27,984 nucleotides of DNA from JAYENK01 sp034722035 (GTDB lineage Bacteria > Patescibacteriota > Patescibacteriia > Patescibacteriales > UBA12075): contig JAYENK010000001.1 of assembly GCA_034722035.1 (NCBI GenBank), forward strand, positions 1 to 27,984, read 5' to 3'. Positions within the stretch are counted from its first letter, which is position 1; each line of letters opens with the position of its first letter. A program made the position numbers and the translations under genes. The notes beneath the pieces are model-generated. The model did no database searches. It worked only from the letters and a program-made list of their open reading frames with translations, and was not told the origin of the DNA. Shown piece by piece: positions 15,366-23,404 of the stretch.

Positions 15366-15558
15366 ATGGATATATTCTATTTGAAAAAATTTATTAAGCA
15401 ATACAAAAAATTACCGAATGACATTAAAGACATTACTGAAAAAAAAGAAAGGTTTTTTTGCATTCAGAATTGACAGTAAAACAAGAATTATTTTTGATTT
15501 TGATGAGGATAAAAATGCAAGATTTTACAATGTCGGAAATCACGATATTTATTATTAA
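15366..15558 (+). pseudogene. Broken ParE/RelE-family toxin
   Basis: The first frame gives MDIFYLKKFIKQYKKLPNDI, a typical toxin N-terminus, but stops at 15471-15473 after 35 codons. The +1 frame then supplies the C-terminus: KGFFAFRIDSKTRIIFDFDE followed by ARFYNVGNHDIYY, ending at TAA 15556-15558. The two parts together make only about 62 residues, against 85-90 for the family. About 20-25 middle residues are therefore deleted as well as the frame changed. The junction lies in A- and T-homopolymers (about 15440-15459), suggesting a deletion between short repeats. No functional toxin should be made. Confidence 0.75.
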
Positions 15559-15559
15559 A

Positions 15560-15585
15560 AAAATAAAGCCATCTAGCTTTATTTT
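15560..15585. terminator. Bidirectional terminator between toxin remnant and the small membrane protein gene
   Basis: AAAATAAAGC and GCTTTATTTT form a 10-bp stem around CATCTA, with A- and T-rich flanks on both sides. It overlaps the last codons of the minus-strand gene ending at 15579. Confidence 0.7.
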
Positions 15586-15845
15586 CCCAACTTCTTACCT
15601 TTTCTATTCTGAAATCTTTTCTGAAATTTGGTTTTTAATTCGTTTAAAAATCTAATAATGCGATGTTTGCTGTATTCGTGCTGACTACGCTTGACTAAAC
15701 CAAGACCAAAAAAAATTGGCAATATCCCTGGCATAACAGGAAAAATAAGACCAATCAAGCCAATAAAAATAAAACTGACTCCAGTCCAAAAATAAGCGAC
15801 TTTTTTAAAATATTTATATAATTTTTTCTGATCTTGTTTAGTCAT
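15579..15845 (-). CDS. Small membrane protein, DUF454/PGPGW-like
   Basis: The 88-residue protein has one long or two short membrane helices (about 17-50: YFWTGVSFIFIGLIGLIFPVMPGILPIFFGLGLV) separated by a P-x-x-PG turn, then a strongly basic tail. The FPVMPGILP motif resembles small DUF454/PGPGW membrane proteins, whose function is unknown. It has its own consensus promoter and shares a terminator hairpin with the convergent toxin remnant. Confidence 0.65.
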   Translation of the reverse strand: MTKQDQKKLYKYFKKVAYFWTGVSFIFIGLIGLIFPVMPGILPIFFGLGLVKRSQHEYSKHRIIRFLNELKTKFQKRFQNRKGKKLGK

Positions 15846-15851
15846 TAAAAT

Positions 15852-15880
15852 AATATAACATATTATACCTAATATGTCAA
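15852..15880 (-). promoter_or_regulatory. Promoter of the small membrane protein gene
   Basis: On the minus strand TTGACA (15880-15875), 17 bases and TATATT (15857-15852). The start codon follows 6 bases after the -10 box, so the message would be nearly leaderless. Confidence 0.6.
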
Positions 15881-15886
15881 GTGAAC

Positions 15887-15915
15887 AAAAAACACCCTAT
15901 TTGGTGTTTTTTTAT
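15887..15915 (-). terminator. Terminator of the parA-parB operon
   Basis: AAAAAACACC and GGTGTTTTTT form a 10-bp stem around a 6-base loop, 13 bases after the parB stop. On the minus strand it ends in a T run. Confidence 0.85.
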
Positions 15916-15924
15916 AATGGCTGA

Positions 15925-16788
15925 TTATCTAATTTTGTCTATTATCTCTTCAAGCTCATCATCAGAAAAAAAATCAATAATTATTTGTCCTCCTCTCCCC
16001 TTTCTCGTAATATTTATCTTGGCGCCAAAAAATTCACGCAAAGCAAATTCCTTATCTTTATCTCGATAATTAATTTTAACTCTAGCCTTTTTGGTGCCAC
16101 CCATTTGCTTAATGACTTTATCGGTATCTTGTACGGTTAATTTATTATTAACAATTTTCCGGTATACCATCATCTGTTTCTCATTATTAAGACCAAGCAA
16201 ATATTTGGCATGCCCCTCGGTAATTTTGCTTTGTTCCAAAGATTCTTTGATCTCATCGGGCAAAATCAACATTCGTAGAATATTGGTAACAGATGATCGA
16301 CTCTTGCCAACCTGTTTGGCAATAGCTTCCTGGCTAAGACTAAATTCATCAATCAATTGTTTATAGGCAACCGCCAGTTCAACCGGATTTAAGTCTTCTC
16401 GCTGAATATTTTCAATCAAAGCTAGCTCCAGCTTGGTCTGCTCATTGACTTCGCGAATTATTACCGGCACTTTGCTAAGCCCCGCTTCTTTGCTAGCGCG
16501 CAAACGACGCTCACCGGCTATTAATTCGTAATTATCTCCTTTTCTAGCCACAATTAAAGGCTGAATGACGCCATGTTCTTTGATAGACATAGCCAAATCA
16601 TTAATTCTCTGTTCGTTAAAATGCGTACGCGGCTGCTTGGGATTAGCGCTTATTTTATTTATGTCAACTTCAAGCGCTTTGCCAATACTGTTCTTTTCAG
16701 CTTTGCTTGCGTCGACAGTTTGAGTTTTAATAAACTTTTTATCGGGAATAAGCGAACCAAGCCCGCGACCCAAAGATGAATTTGACAT
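15925..16788 (-). CDS. parB: Chromosome partitioning protein ParB
   Basis: The 287-residue protein has the N-terminal LGRGLGSLIP motif (6-15) through which ParA is contacted, the ParB CTPase and sliding-clamp motifs AGERRLRA (91-98) and ENIQREDLNP (126-135), and a helix-turn-helix (LSQEAIAKQVGKSRSSVTNI, 151-170) for parS binding. A C-terminal dimerisation part ends IIIDFFSDDELEEIIDKIR. It loads at parS, spreads on DNA and drives origin segregation with ParA. It follows parA by 37 bases in one operon. Confidence 0.95.
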   Translation of the reverse strand: MSNSSLGRGLGSLIPDKKFIKTQTVDASKAEKNSIGKALEVDINKISANPKQPRTHFNEQRINDLAMSIKEHGVIQPLIVARKGDNYELIAGERRLRASKEAGLSKVPVIIREVNEQTKLELALIENIQREDLNPVELAVAYKQLIDEFSLSQEAIAKQVGKSRSSVTNILRMLILPDEIKESLEQSKITEGHAKYLLGLNNEKQMMVYRKIVNNKLTVQDTDKVIKQMGGTKKARVKINYRDKDKEFALREFFGAKINITRKGRGGQIIIDFFSDDELEEIIDKIR

Positions 16789-16825
16789 AATATTTATAAA
16801 TTACAAATTATAAACTATAAATTTA

Positions 16826-17593
16826 CTAATTATTATTTAAATCAATAAGCTCTCTTGCTAATCTCGAATACGCTTTTGCTCCTTTCGACTTTGGATCATA
16901 ATGCAAAATTGAACGGCCATAGCTTGGCGCTTCGGCCAAGCGGACGCTCCGAGGAATTATTGAGCGAAAAACACGATTAGGAAAATATTGATAAAGTTCG
17001 TTCATAACCGAACGGGACAAACGATTGCGCGTATCGTAAAGAGTGATTACCGCGCCCAAGATACTTAGCTCCGGCTTTAAATGACGTTGAACCAAAGATA
17101 TTGTCTCAAGTAATTGCGAAAGACCTTCCAAAGCAAAATACTCACTTTGCATTGGTATCAAAATTTCATCGGCTGCCACCAAACTATTCACAGTCAAAAG
17201 CCCCAAAGAAGGCGGACCGTCAATAATAATATAATCGTATTCATCTTTAATCTTGTCCAAAGCTTCAGCCAAACGAAATTCTCGGTTCTCCATAGTAACA
17301 AGCTCCACTCCGGCACCGGCCAAAGACATTGTTGCCGGTGCAACCTTATACCCGTCTTGCAGGGTATGTTTTACAATAGAACAAAAAGGCTTTTGTCCGA
17401 GAATAGCTTCATAAACACCGTACGATAATTTTTGATGCTCGATTCCAACTCCTGAAGTGGCATTGGCCTGCGGATCAATATCAACCAAAAGCACGTCTTG
17501 CCCCAGATGCGCCAAATAAGCACCAAGATTAACCGCAGTCGTAGTTTTACCTACTCCCCCTTTTTGATTTACCACTGATATTATTTTTCCCAT
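16826..17593 (-). CDS. parA: Chromosome partitioning ATPase ParA (Soj)
   Basis: The 255-residue protein has the deviant Walker A motif KGGVGKTTT (11-19, with signature Lys11), DIDPQANATSG (38-48) and the Walker B-like YIIIDGPPSLG (about 115-125). It is a small chromosomal-type ParA without the N-terminal HTH of plasmid versions. ATP-bound dimers coat the nucleoid and are released by ParB, which moves the origin. It is the first gene of parAB. Confidence 0.95.
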   Translation of the reverse strand: MGKIISVVNQKGGVGKTTTAVNLGAYLAHLGQDVLLVDIDPQANATSGVGIEHQKLSYGVYEAILGQKPFCSIVKHTLQDGYKVAPATMSLAGAGVELVTMENREFRLAEALDKIKDEYDYIIIDGPPSLGLLTVNSLVAADEILIPMQSEYFALEGLSQLLETISLVQRHLKPELSILGAVITLYDTRNRLSRSVMNELYQYFPNRVFRSIIPRSVRLAEAPSYGRSILHYDPKSKGAKAYSRLARELIDLNNN

Positions 17594-17629
17594 TAAATTT
17601 ATTCACTATAAAACATTTATATCTATACT

Positions 17630-17658
17630 ATTATACCCCATTCCCTAATCTTTGACAA
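17630..17658 (-). promoter_or_regulatory. parAB promoter
   Basis: On the minus strand TTGTCA (17658-17653), 17 bases and TATAAT (17635-17630), about 37 bases before the parA ATG. Its -35 box overlaps that of the opposing tRNA-Leu promoter by five bases. Confidence 0.7.
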
Positions 17659-17680
17659 ATTTTCAAATATAATCTATAAT
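17652..17680 (+). promoter_or_regulatory. tRNA-Leu promoter (perfect consensus)
   Basis: TTGACA (17652-17657), a 17-base spacer and TATAAT (17675-17680) are both exact consensus hexamers. The start is predicted near 17687. Confidence 0.8.
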
Positions 17681-17691
17681 TTAAATGAAAT

Positions 17692-17725
17692 ATAAACTGC
17701 GTAAAAGGCAGTTTATTTATTTTTA
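17692..17725 (+). terminator. Terminator-like hairpin in the tRNA-Leu leader
   Basis: ATAAACTGC and GCAGTTTAT form a perfect 9-bp stem around GTAAAAG, followed by TTATTTTT. It starts about 5 bases after the predicted transcription start and ends just before the tRNA, so it could attenuate tRNA-Leu or define the leader cleavage site. Confidence 0.6.
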
Positions 17726-17734
17726 ATTGACACA

Positions 17735-17818
17735 GCCTCGGTGGCGGAACTGGTAGACGCGCGGGATTCAAAATCCCGTTCTAGCAATAGAGTGAGGGTT
17801 CGATTCCCTCCTGAGGCA
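17735..17818 (+). tRNA. tRNA-Leu (anticodon CAA)
   Basis: A class II tRNA of 84 nt with acceptor GCCTCGG/CTGAGGC, D arm TGGCGGAACTGGTAGACGC, anticodon stem CGGGA/TCCCG with loop TTCAAAA (anticodon CAA), a long variable arm (TTCTAGCAATAGAGT region) and T arm GAGGG TTCGATT CCCTC. The discriminator is A and CCA is not fully encoded. It reads UUG codons. Confidence 0.93.
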
Positions 17819-17821
17819 CAA

Positions 17822-20026
17822 TTATTCACTACTCTCAAGTTCACTAATTTTTTCCATTAAATTAAAATTATCCGGGTTAAGCTCGGCTGTTTTTTTTAGA
17901 TAATACATTGCCTCATCCACTTTCCCCAGAGCCAAGTATGACAAACCAAGACTATAGAGCGAATTAGCATGCAAAGGCTCAATCGCAATCACTTGGCTGA
18001 ATTTTTTAATAGACTGATCAAATTGCTTTAGATTAAAATAAGCTCGACCTTGCTCGTATAAAATATCCATATTACTCCGCGCTAAAGCAAGCTCATCCAA
18101 AATTTCTAAAGCCTCTTCGTTCCGATTCGCTCCAATCAAAGCTCTAGCCAGATTATAATCGGCTTGATAGTAATTCTTTTTTAAACTCCCAGCTTTGGCC
18201 AGCGCTTTAATGGCAGAGTCAACATCGCCCTGACGCAAATAAACTGTCCCCAACTCTACAAACAAAACCGGATTAGTCGGTTCTTTTTTTATTGCTTTTT
18301 TAAAATAATTAATCGCAAAAACCAATGAGTCTTCTGAGTGTTGACTTAGATCACGATAAATTTTTGCCAGATTTTCATAAGGCGCGACCATGTAAGGCGC
18401 TGCCTTAATTGCGTTCCGAGCTGATAAGATTGACTTGTTCATATAGCCTTGAGTAATTTTACTCTCAACACTATCCAATTGTTTAATTGCGCTTAAAGCC
18501 TTAGCATGATAATACTCGGAAAGACTTAGATGATATTGATAAACACGCGGATTTAGCTGAACAGAAAAATTAAGCGCGTCAATATCATTATCTTTTTCAT
18601 AATAAGCATCCGCAATGGCGTGCTTAATATTAAATAATAAAGAAATCGTTATCAGAATACTTACACCGGCGAAAACAAATGACAAAATATTCCTTTTATT
18701 GGGCAAATTATTAATATAGTATATTTGCGCAAAAAAAACGCACCTCTGCTCCCGAGCAAGCAAGGCCAAGAAAGTGAAAAAGAAAAACAGTACGACAAAG
18801 TTCGCCGAATAAGCTATCAGTGCTATTAAGAGGACCACCATAAGAGCGGACAAAACGGGAATATAGTTATTATTTTTATTAAAAAATATTAACTGAATAA
18901 TAATATAAAAAATAATTAATATAAATATTGCAAAAATACTAAAGCCGACTAAACCAGAATATATCAATTGCTCAAAGAAAAAAGAGGACCCTTGATTGAA
19001 GCGGACATACCAATATGCTTTTTCGTTCTCGCCCGCTTCACGCAGGAGAGAATTAACCGGAGCAAACATTTCCGCGCCATAACCAAGGAGCGGCTTCTCC
19101 TTGAGTGAATTTTGGGAAAGGTTTTTGGTCGCGCTCCAATCAAGCTGCAGGCGGGGGGCTAAACGCTGCTCCATAGGATAATATTCCGGGTTGATTAAAT
19201 GAAAGACCAAGAAAAAACCGCTCAAAATAAAAATCAAAATAAACCAAACAAAACTCTTGGACAAAGCAAAATTTTTATTTTTAAACTTGTCTATTAAATA
19301 GGTAAGCAATAAAACACTTAGGCCAGCGACCAAACAAAGCAAGGCCGGAAAAAAATTAAAAATTACCAATAAAACCGTAGCGGAAAATAAAGCAAACCAA
19401 GCAATAAGCTTCTCCGAGCTCTTATTAAAAAAATCGGGTTTATTTATTAAAATTCCCAAAATCAACACCACTAAAACAGACAAATAAATTGACAACTGCT
19501 CGGTAGTGCCAAGCGCGAAACGAAGTAAATCAAACAAGGCATTATCCGGTTTTAGCAGGCCAAGACCGACAGAGGAGAATAAAACCGACAAAACAAGCAT
19601 GGCCAATCCGGCTACAAACACTATTATTTTTATTAAAGTACTTAGCTTAAAGACACCTTGACTTTCTTTAACAAAAAAATACCAAACACTAAGTAAAAAC
19701 AAAACAAGCGTTGGCACGGCCAAAGAGCCATAAGCACCAAAAAAAGAAGTATAAAAATCATTACCAAAAAAAGCGGAAGCCATGTTAACGCTCAACCAAA
19801 GCAATAAAACAATATCCAAAAAAGAAAAGCTAAGTTTATCACGCAAACAAGACAGGGGCCGAAAGGCAAGCCAGGCGAAAATGAGCGCTATGCAAAACTG
19901 AAACAAGACAATTTTATTAAAATTGTCCATACCGGATAAATTATGGCTGTGAGCAAGAAAAAAAACCGGCGCTAGCGCTACTAGGCCGTAAAAAATCACT
20001 TTCATTGTTTTATCTGTTTTGTCCAT
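17822..20026 (-). CDS. O-antigen-ligase-family (Wzy_C) membrane protein with C-terminal TPR repeats
   Basis: The 734-residue protein has about 12 hydrophobic helices over residues 12-470 with a large extracytoplasmic loop near 290-350. That loop contains LKEKPLLGYGAEMF and NQGSSFFFEQLIYSGLVG, the WaaL/Wzy-type pattern. Residues about 485-734 are TPR repeats (for example NPVLFVELGTVYLRQGDVDS and ANSLYSLGLSYLALGKVDEA). Such proteins ligate or polymerise lipid-linked glycans or glycosylate proteins on the outer face. Transferring the glycan to a surface acceptor would complete the route started by the flippase and transferases. A GAGGA Shine-Dalgarno sits inside the end of the upstream permease gene, 2 bases away, so the two are co-translated. 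Confidence 0.85.
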   Translation of the reverse strand: MDKTDKTMKVIFYGLVALAPVFFLAHSHNLSGMDNFNKIVLFQFCIALIFAWLAFRPLSCLRDKLSFSFLDIVLLLWLSVNMASAFFGNDFYTSFFGAYGSLAVPTLVLFLLSVWYFFVKESQGVFKLSTLIKIIVFVAGLAMLVLSVLFSSVGLGLLKPDNALFDLLRFALGTTEQLSIYLSVLVVLILGILINKPDFFNKSSEKLIAWFALFSATVLLVIFNFFPALLCLVAGLSVLLLTYLIDKFKNKNFALSKSFVWFILIFILSGFFLVFHLINPEYYPMEQRLAPRLQLDWSATKNLSQNSLKEKPLLGYGAEMFAPVNSLLREAGENEKAYWYVRFNQGSSFFFEQLIYSGLVGFSIFAIFILIIFYIIIQLIFFNKNNNYIPVLSALMVVLLIALIAYSANFVVLFFFFTFLALLAREQRCVFFAQIYYINNLPNKRNILSFVFAGVSILITISLLFNIKHAIADAYYEKDNDIDALNFSVQLNPRVYQYHLSLSEYYHAKALSAIKQLDSVESKITQGYMNKSILSARNAIKAAPYMVAPYENLAKIYRDLSQHSEDSLVFAINYFKKAIKKEPTNPVLFVELGTVYLRQGDVDSAIKALAKAGSLKKNYYQADYNLARALIGANRNEEALEILDELALARSNMDILYEQGRAYFNLKQFDQSIKKFSQVIAIEPLHANSLYSLGLSYLALGKVDEAMYYLKKTAELNPDNFNLMEKISELESSE

Positions 20027-20028
20027 AT

Positions 20029-21150
20029 TTATTCCTCTATTTCTCGCACGTTTTTCTCAAACACATCTTTTATAAAAACACTAAGCGCGGTCGCCACCGG
20101 CATTGAAAACACCGCGCCGATGATACCGCCGATTTTAAAACCGATCAAAATAACGACGATACTAACAATGGGATTTAAACCGACTACTTTTTGCATTAAC
20201 TTGGGCACAATAATATTATTTTCCAACCACTGAATTACATAATATATTGCGAAAACAATAAGCGCCAGAGTCGGAGACTGGGTAAAAGCCAAAAATACCG
20301 CCGGAATAGCGGCAAGCACCGGTCCCAAATAAGGCACGAATTCGGTTAGCCCGGCCAAGAGTGCCAAGACAAGCGCATACTCCATTTGCCCCGTGATAGC
20401 ATGAACAATACTGAGCGCAATATAAGTTAGCAAAAAAATTATAAAAGATAAAATAATTTGTCCACGCAACCAAAGACCAATTTTTTGCTGCATCCGATTA
20501 ATCAAGCGCATTATATAAACCTGATGTTGTTTGGGAACAATTGACCAAACAATTTTCTTCATCGCGTCCTCTTCCACTACCATATAAAAAGCAATTACCA
20601 AAATTAAAAAAAATGTGACGACACCGCCGAATATATTGGTAATTGTAGAAAAAATTCCACTGGCCATGCTCTGTAAATTAGCACCAATAGTGTTAAAATT
20701 ATTTTTAACCTGGTCTAAAATACCAAACTCGATAGTATATTCTTTAAAAACAGAAAAACCGGACACAAGTTTTTCAATAATCGCCGGAAAATTTGCCTTG
20801 ATTGCGCTAATTTGCTCGATTATCGGTGGAATTAAAAGGACAATGACAGCGCCTATAAAAGAAAATAAAACAATATATATCATCAAAATCCCAAAAAAAC
20901 GCGGAATTTTTTTTCTGGCCATCCAGTCCACCCAAGGATTGACTGCACTGTAGAGAATTAAAGCAATAAAAATAATAGCTAATATTTCACGGATAATATA
21001 CAAAAAGAAAAATAATATTATTATTGCGAATATTTTTATTATTGTGATAGTAGAGATATTAATGTAAGTTTGTTTCATTTTAAGTTTTAACCCCGAGTAC
21101 TCAAGATAAATTATTGTATTTATTATACTAAATCTATTAACTAATAGCAA
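20029..21150 (-). CDS. AI-2E-family transporter (permease); true start probably 21078
   Basis: This polytopic protein (373 aa from the upstream ATG, 349 aa from the ATG at 21078) has the family core LAGLTEFVPYLGPVLAAIPAV near 270-290. It also has the typical order of two N-terminal helices, a soluble amphipathic middle (about 110-165) and six C-terminal helices. The family exports small molecules or acts as ion/proton antiporters; the AI-2 link is established for few members. A promoter (TTGCTA, 17 bases, TATAAT) lies inside the first 24 codons with a predicted start near 21115, downstream of the first ATG. I therefore favour MKQTYINIS at 21078. Confidence 0.88.
   Translation of the reverse strand: MLLVNRFSIINTIIYLEYSGLKLKMKQTYINISTITIIKIFAIIILFFFLYIIREILAIIFIALILYSAVNPWVDWMARKKIPRFFGILMIYIVLFSFIGAVIVLLIPPIIEQISAIKANFPAIIEKLVSGFSVFKEYTIEFGILDQVKNNFNTIGANLQSMASGIFSTITNIFGGVVTFFLILVIAFYMVVEEDAMKKIVWSIVPKQHQVYIMRLINRMQQKIGLWLRGQIILSFIIFLLTYIALSIVHAITGQMEYALVLALLAGLTEFVPYLGPVLAAIPAVFLAFTQSPTLALIVFAIYYVIQWLENNIIVPKLMQKVVGLNPIVSIVVILIGFKIGGIIGAVFSMPVATALSVFIKDVFEKNVREIEE
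21122..21150 (-). promoter_or_regulatory. Promoter of the permease-ligase operon
   Basis: On the minus strand TTGCTA (21150-21145), 17 bases and TATAAT (21127-21122), predicting a start near 21115. Confidence 0.55.
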
Positions 21151-21185
21151 CGTTACTAATATACAGTATTAGGTATAAAAACTAC

Positions 21186-21218
21186 AAAAAAAGACTGCTA
21201 GCCTCTAGCTAGCAGTCT
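21186..21218 (-). terminator. Terminator of groES-groEL
   Basis: AGACTGCTAGC and GCTAGCAGTCT form a perfect 11-bp stem around a 5-base loop. On the minus strand it is followed by seven T residues. It is the strongest terminator in the window. Confidence 0.93.
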
Positions 21219-21284
21219 CGCTTAATACTTTTATTCATTCGCATGTCCCGCATTCGTAGTGACGAATCGCCAAAGGCGATAACA

Positions 21285-22952
21285 TTACATCATCGGCATA
21301 CCGCCGCCCATTCCTCCCATACCGCCCATTCCTCCAGGAGGCATTGCCGGCGCGTCTTCATTCTTTTCCGGCTTATCGGTAATTACCGCCTCAGTGGTCA
21401 AAAACATAATCGCGGCACTGGCAGCGTTCTCAAGCGCGGAACGAACTACCTTGGTAGGGTCAACCACACCAGCCTCAATCATATCTTCAAACTTGTTAGT
21501 AGCGGCATTATAACCCAGATTCTTTTTTCCATTCTTATTTTCACGAATAATATTATAAAGAATCAAAGATCCATCTTTGCCGGCATTGGTGGCAATCTGC
21601 TTAATCGGCTCGATAATGGCCTGGTCAATAATTCTACCACCAGCATTTTCTTTTTTATCTTCAGTAGTTAATTCTTCAAAAGCGTTTCCGACCTGAGCCA
21701 AAGCTAATCCACCACCAGATACAACACCCTCTTCAACCGCGGCCCGAGTCGCATTGAGCGCGTCTTCGATTCGGTCTTTCTTTTCTTTCATTTCAGTTTC
21801 AGTCGCGGCCCCTACCTTAATAACAGCCACTCCGCCCGCCATTTTAGCCAAACGTTCTTGTAACTTTTCTTTATCAAAATCAGAATCAGAATTTGTAATT
21901 TCTTTTCTAATCGACTCAACGCGAGCACTAATCTTTGCCTCGTCCCCTTTACCCTCAACAATAGTGGTATTATCCTTGCTCGACACTACTTTGCGGGATT
22001 GCCCCAAGTCATCTACTTCAACATTTTCCAGTTTTAGACCGACTTCTTCGGAAATTACCCTACCCCCGGTCAAAATTGCAATATCTTCAAGCATCTCCTT
22101 GCGCCTGTCCCCAAAACCAGGAGCCTTAATCGCAAGCACATTGAAAGTACCGCGCAATTTGTTCACAACAAAGGTAGCCAGAGCCTCACCTTCGATATCT
22201 TCGGCTATAATTACCAAATCTTTTTTGCCGGACTGTGCCATTTTTTCCAATAAAGGCAAAATTTCCTGAACAGAAGCAATTTTTTTATCAGTCAAAAGAA
22301 TTGAAGGATCATTAAATTCGGCTTTCATCGAATCGGAATCAGTTACCATGTATGGACTAATATAGCCTTTATCAAACTGCATTCCTTCGACTACTTCTTT
22401 TTCTACGCCAAAAGATTGACCCTCTTCAACGGTGATAACACCATCTTTGCCGACCGATTCCATTGCCTCGGCAATAATATTTCCGATTTCCTTATCATTA
22501 GCACTGATAGAAGCAACTTGAGAGATCTCATCTTTAGAACTAATTGTTTTGCTCTCAGCTTTTAGCTTCACTACAATATCTTTGACCTTAACTTCCATTC
22601 CCTGACGAATTTCGATTGGGTCAATTCCGGATGAAACCAATTTTAAACCTTCTGTAATCATGGCTTGTGCCAAAATAGTGGCAGTAGTAGTACCGTCTCC
22701 GGCAATATCATTAGTCTTGGAAGCAACTTCCTTAACCATTTCCGCGCCCAAGTTTTCAAACTTATTTTCAAGCTCAATCTCTTTAGCGACAGTTACACCG
22801 TCTTTTGTAATTTGTGGTGCGCCAAAACTTTTGTCAATCACCACATTGCGTCCTTTCGGACCAAGCGTTACTTTAACCGCGTTAGCAAGTTTGTCAACAC
22901 CATCCTTTAAAAAACCTCTCGCCTCCTCGTTAAATATAATTTGTTTAGACAT
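21285..22952 (-). CDS. groEL: Chaperonin GroEL (Hsp60)
   Basis: The 555-residue protein has all the hallmarks: VTLGPKGRNVVIDKSFGAP (about 28-46), the ATP-binding motif GDGTTTATILAQ (about 85-96), GVAVIKVGAATETEMKEKKDRIEDALNATRAA (about 400-431) and a C-terminal GGM repeat tail (GGMGGMGGMGGGMPMM). It assembles into double heptameric rings that fold proteins with GroES and ATP. The gene follows groES by 51 bases. It is the second gene of a CIRCE-controlled operon and ends at a strong terminator. Confidence 0.97.
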   Translation of the reverse strand: MSKQIIFNEEARGFLKDGVDKLANAVKVTLGPKGRNVVIDKSFGAPQITKDGVTVAKEIELENKFENLGAEMVKEVASKTNDIAGDGTTTATILAQAMITEGLKLVSSGIDPIEIRQGMEVKVKDIVVKLKAESKTISSKDEISQVASISANDKEIGNIIAEAMESVGKDGVITVEEGQSFGVEKEVVEGMQFDKGYISPYMVTDSDSMKAEFNDPSILLTDKKIASVQEILPLLEKMAQSGKKDLVIIAEDIEGEALATFVVNKLRGTFNVLAIKAPGFGDRRKEMLEDIAILTGGRVISEEVGLKLENVEVDDLGQSRKVVSSKDNTTIVEGKGDEAKISARVESIRKEITNSDSDFDKEKLQERLAKMAGGVAVIKVGAATETEMKEKKDRIEDALNATRAAVEEGVVSGGGLALAQVGNAFEELTTEDKKENAGGRIIDQAIIEPIKQIATNAGKDGSLILYNIIRENKNGKKNLGYNAATNKFEDMIEAGVVDPTKVVRSALENAASAAIMFLTTEAVITDKPEKNEDAPAMPPGGMGGMGGMGGGMPMM

Positions 22953-23003
22953 AATATTTTGTATATTAATTATTATTCCTAATTTTACAAAAAGAAAAAA
23001 ATA

Positions 23004-23312
23004 TTATTTTATCACCGCTAAAATATCTCCTTCTGAAATAATAAGAAGATCTTCATTGTCAACTTTGATCTCGTCTGGAGAATATTTTTTAAACATTATA
23101 ATGTCACCGACTTTAACGCTCATTTCTGCGCGCTGACCATTATCGAGTATTTTACCTGTTCCAACTGCGACAACTTCGCCTTTTTCCGGGCGTTCTTTGT
23201 CAACAGTGTCAGGTAAAACAATACCACTTTTAGTTACCTCATCCTCGGCAACCGCTTTCACCACCACATTGGCGTGCAAAGGTCTAATATTCATAAAATT
23301 CATAGCAAGCAA
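23004..23312 (-). CDS. groES: Co-chaperonin GroES (Hsp10)
   Basis: The product contains NIRPLHANVVVKAVAEDEVT, SGIVLPDT, the mobile loop region, and KVGDIIMFKKYSPDEIKVDN, ending DILAVIK; it is of normal length. It forms the heptameric lid of GroEL. The start is ambiguous. A TTG at 23312 lies 10 bases after a clear AAGGAG (23328-23323), while ATG codons at 23303 and 23294 fit the family N-terminus better (MNIRPL...). The Shine-Dalgarno position favours the TTG; the homology favours 23294. Confidence 0.93.
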   Translation of the reverse strand: MLAMNFMNIRPLHANVVVKAVAEDEVTKSGIVLPDTVDKERPEKGEVVAVGTGKILDNGQRAEMSVKVGDIIMFKKYSPDEIKVDNEDLLIISEGDILAVIK

Positions 23313-23404
23313 ACTTATAGAACTCCTTAATTCTATAAACTGCTTTTTTAATTTTTATTAATTACTTTTTTGTTAATTCTCATCTAATATAAAGAAAAAA
23401 CACC

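Noticed and set aside
15438..15460. Programmed ribosomal frameshift restoring the toxin
   Set aside because: The A and T runs look slippery, but restoring the second frame needs a +1 shift, not the usual -1. Even then about 20-25 central residues of the toxin fold would be missing.
21252..21280. Two small hairpins after the groEL stop as the terminator
   Set aside because: Their stems are 5-6 bp without a T run; the 11-bp stem at 21192-21218 with T7 is the real terminator.
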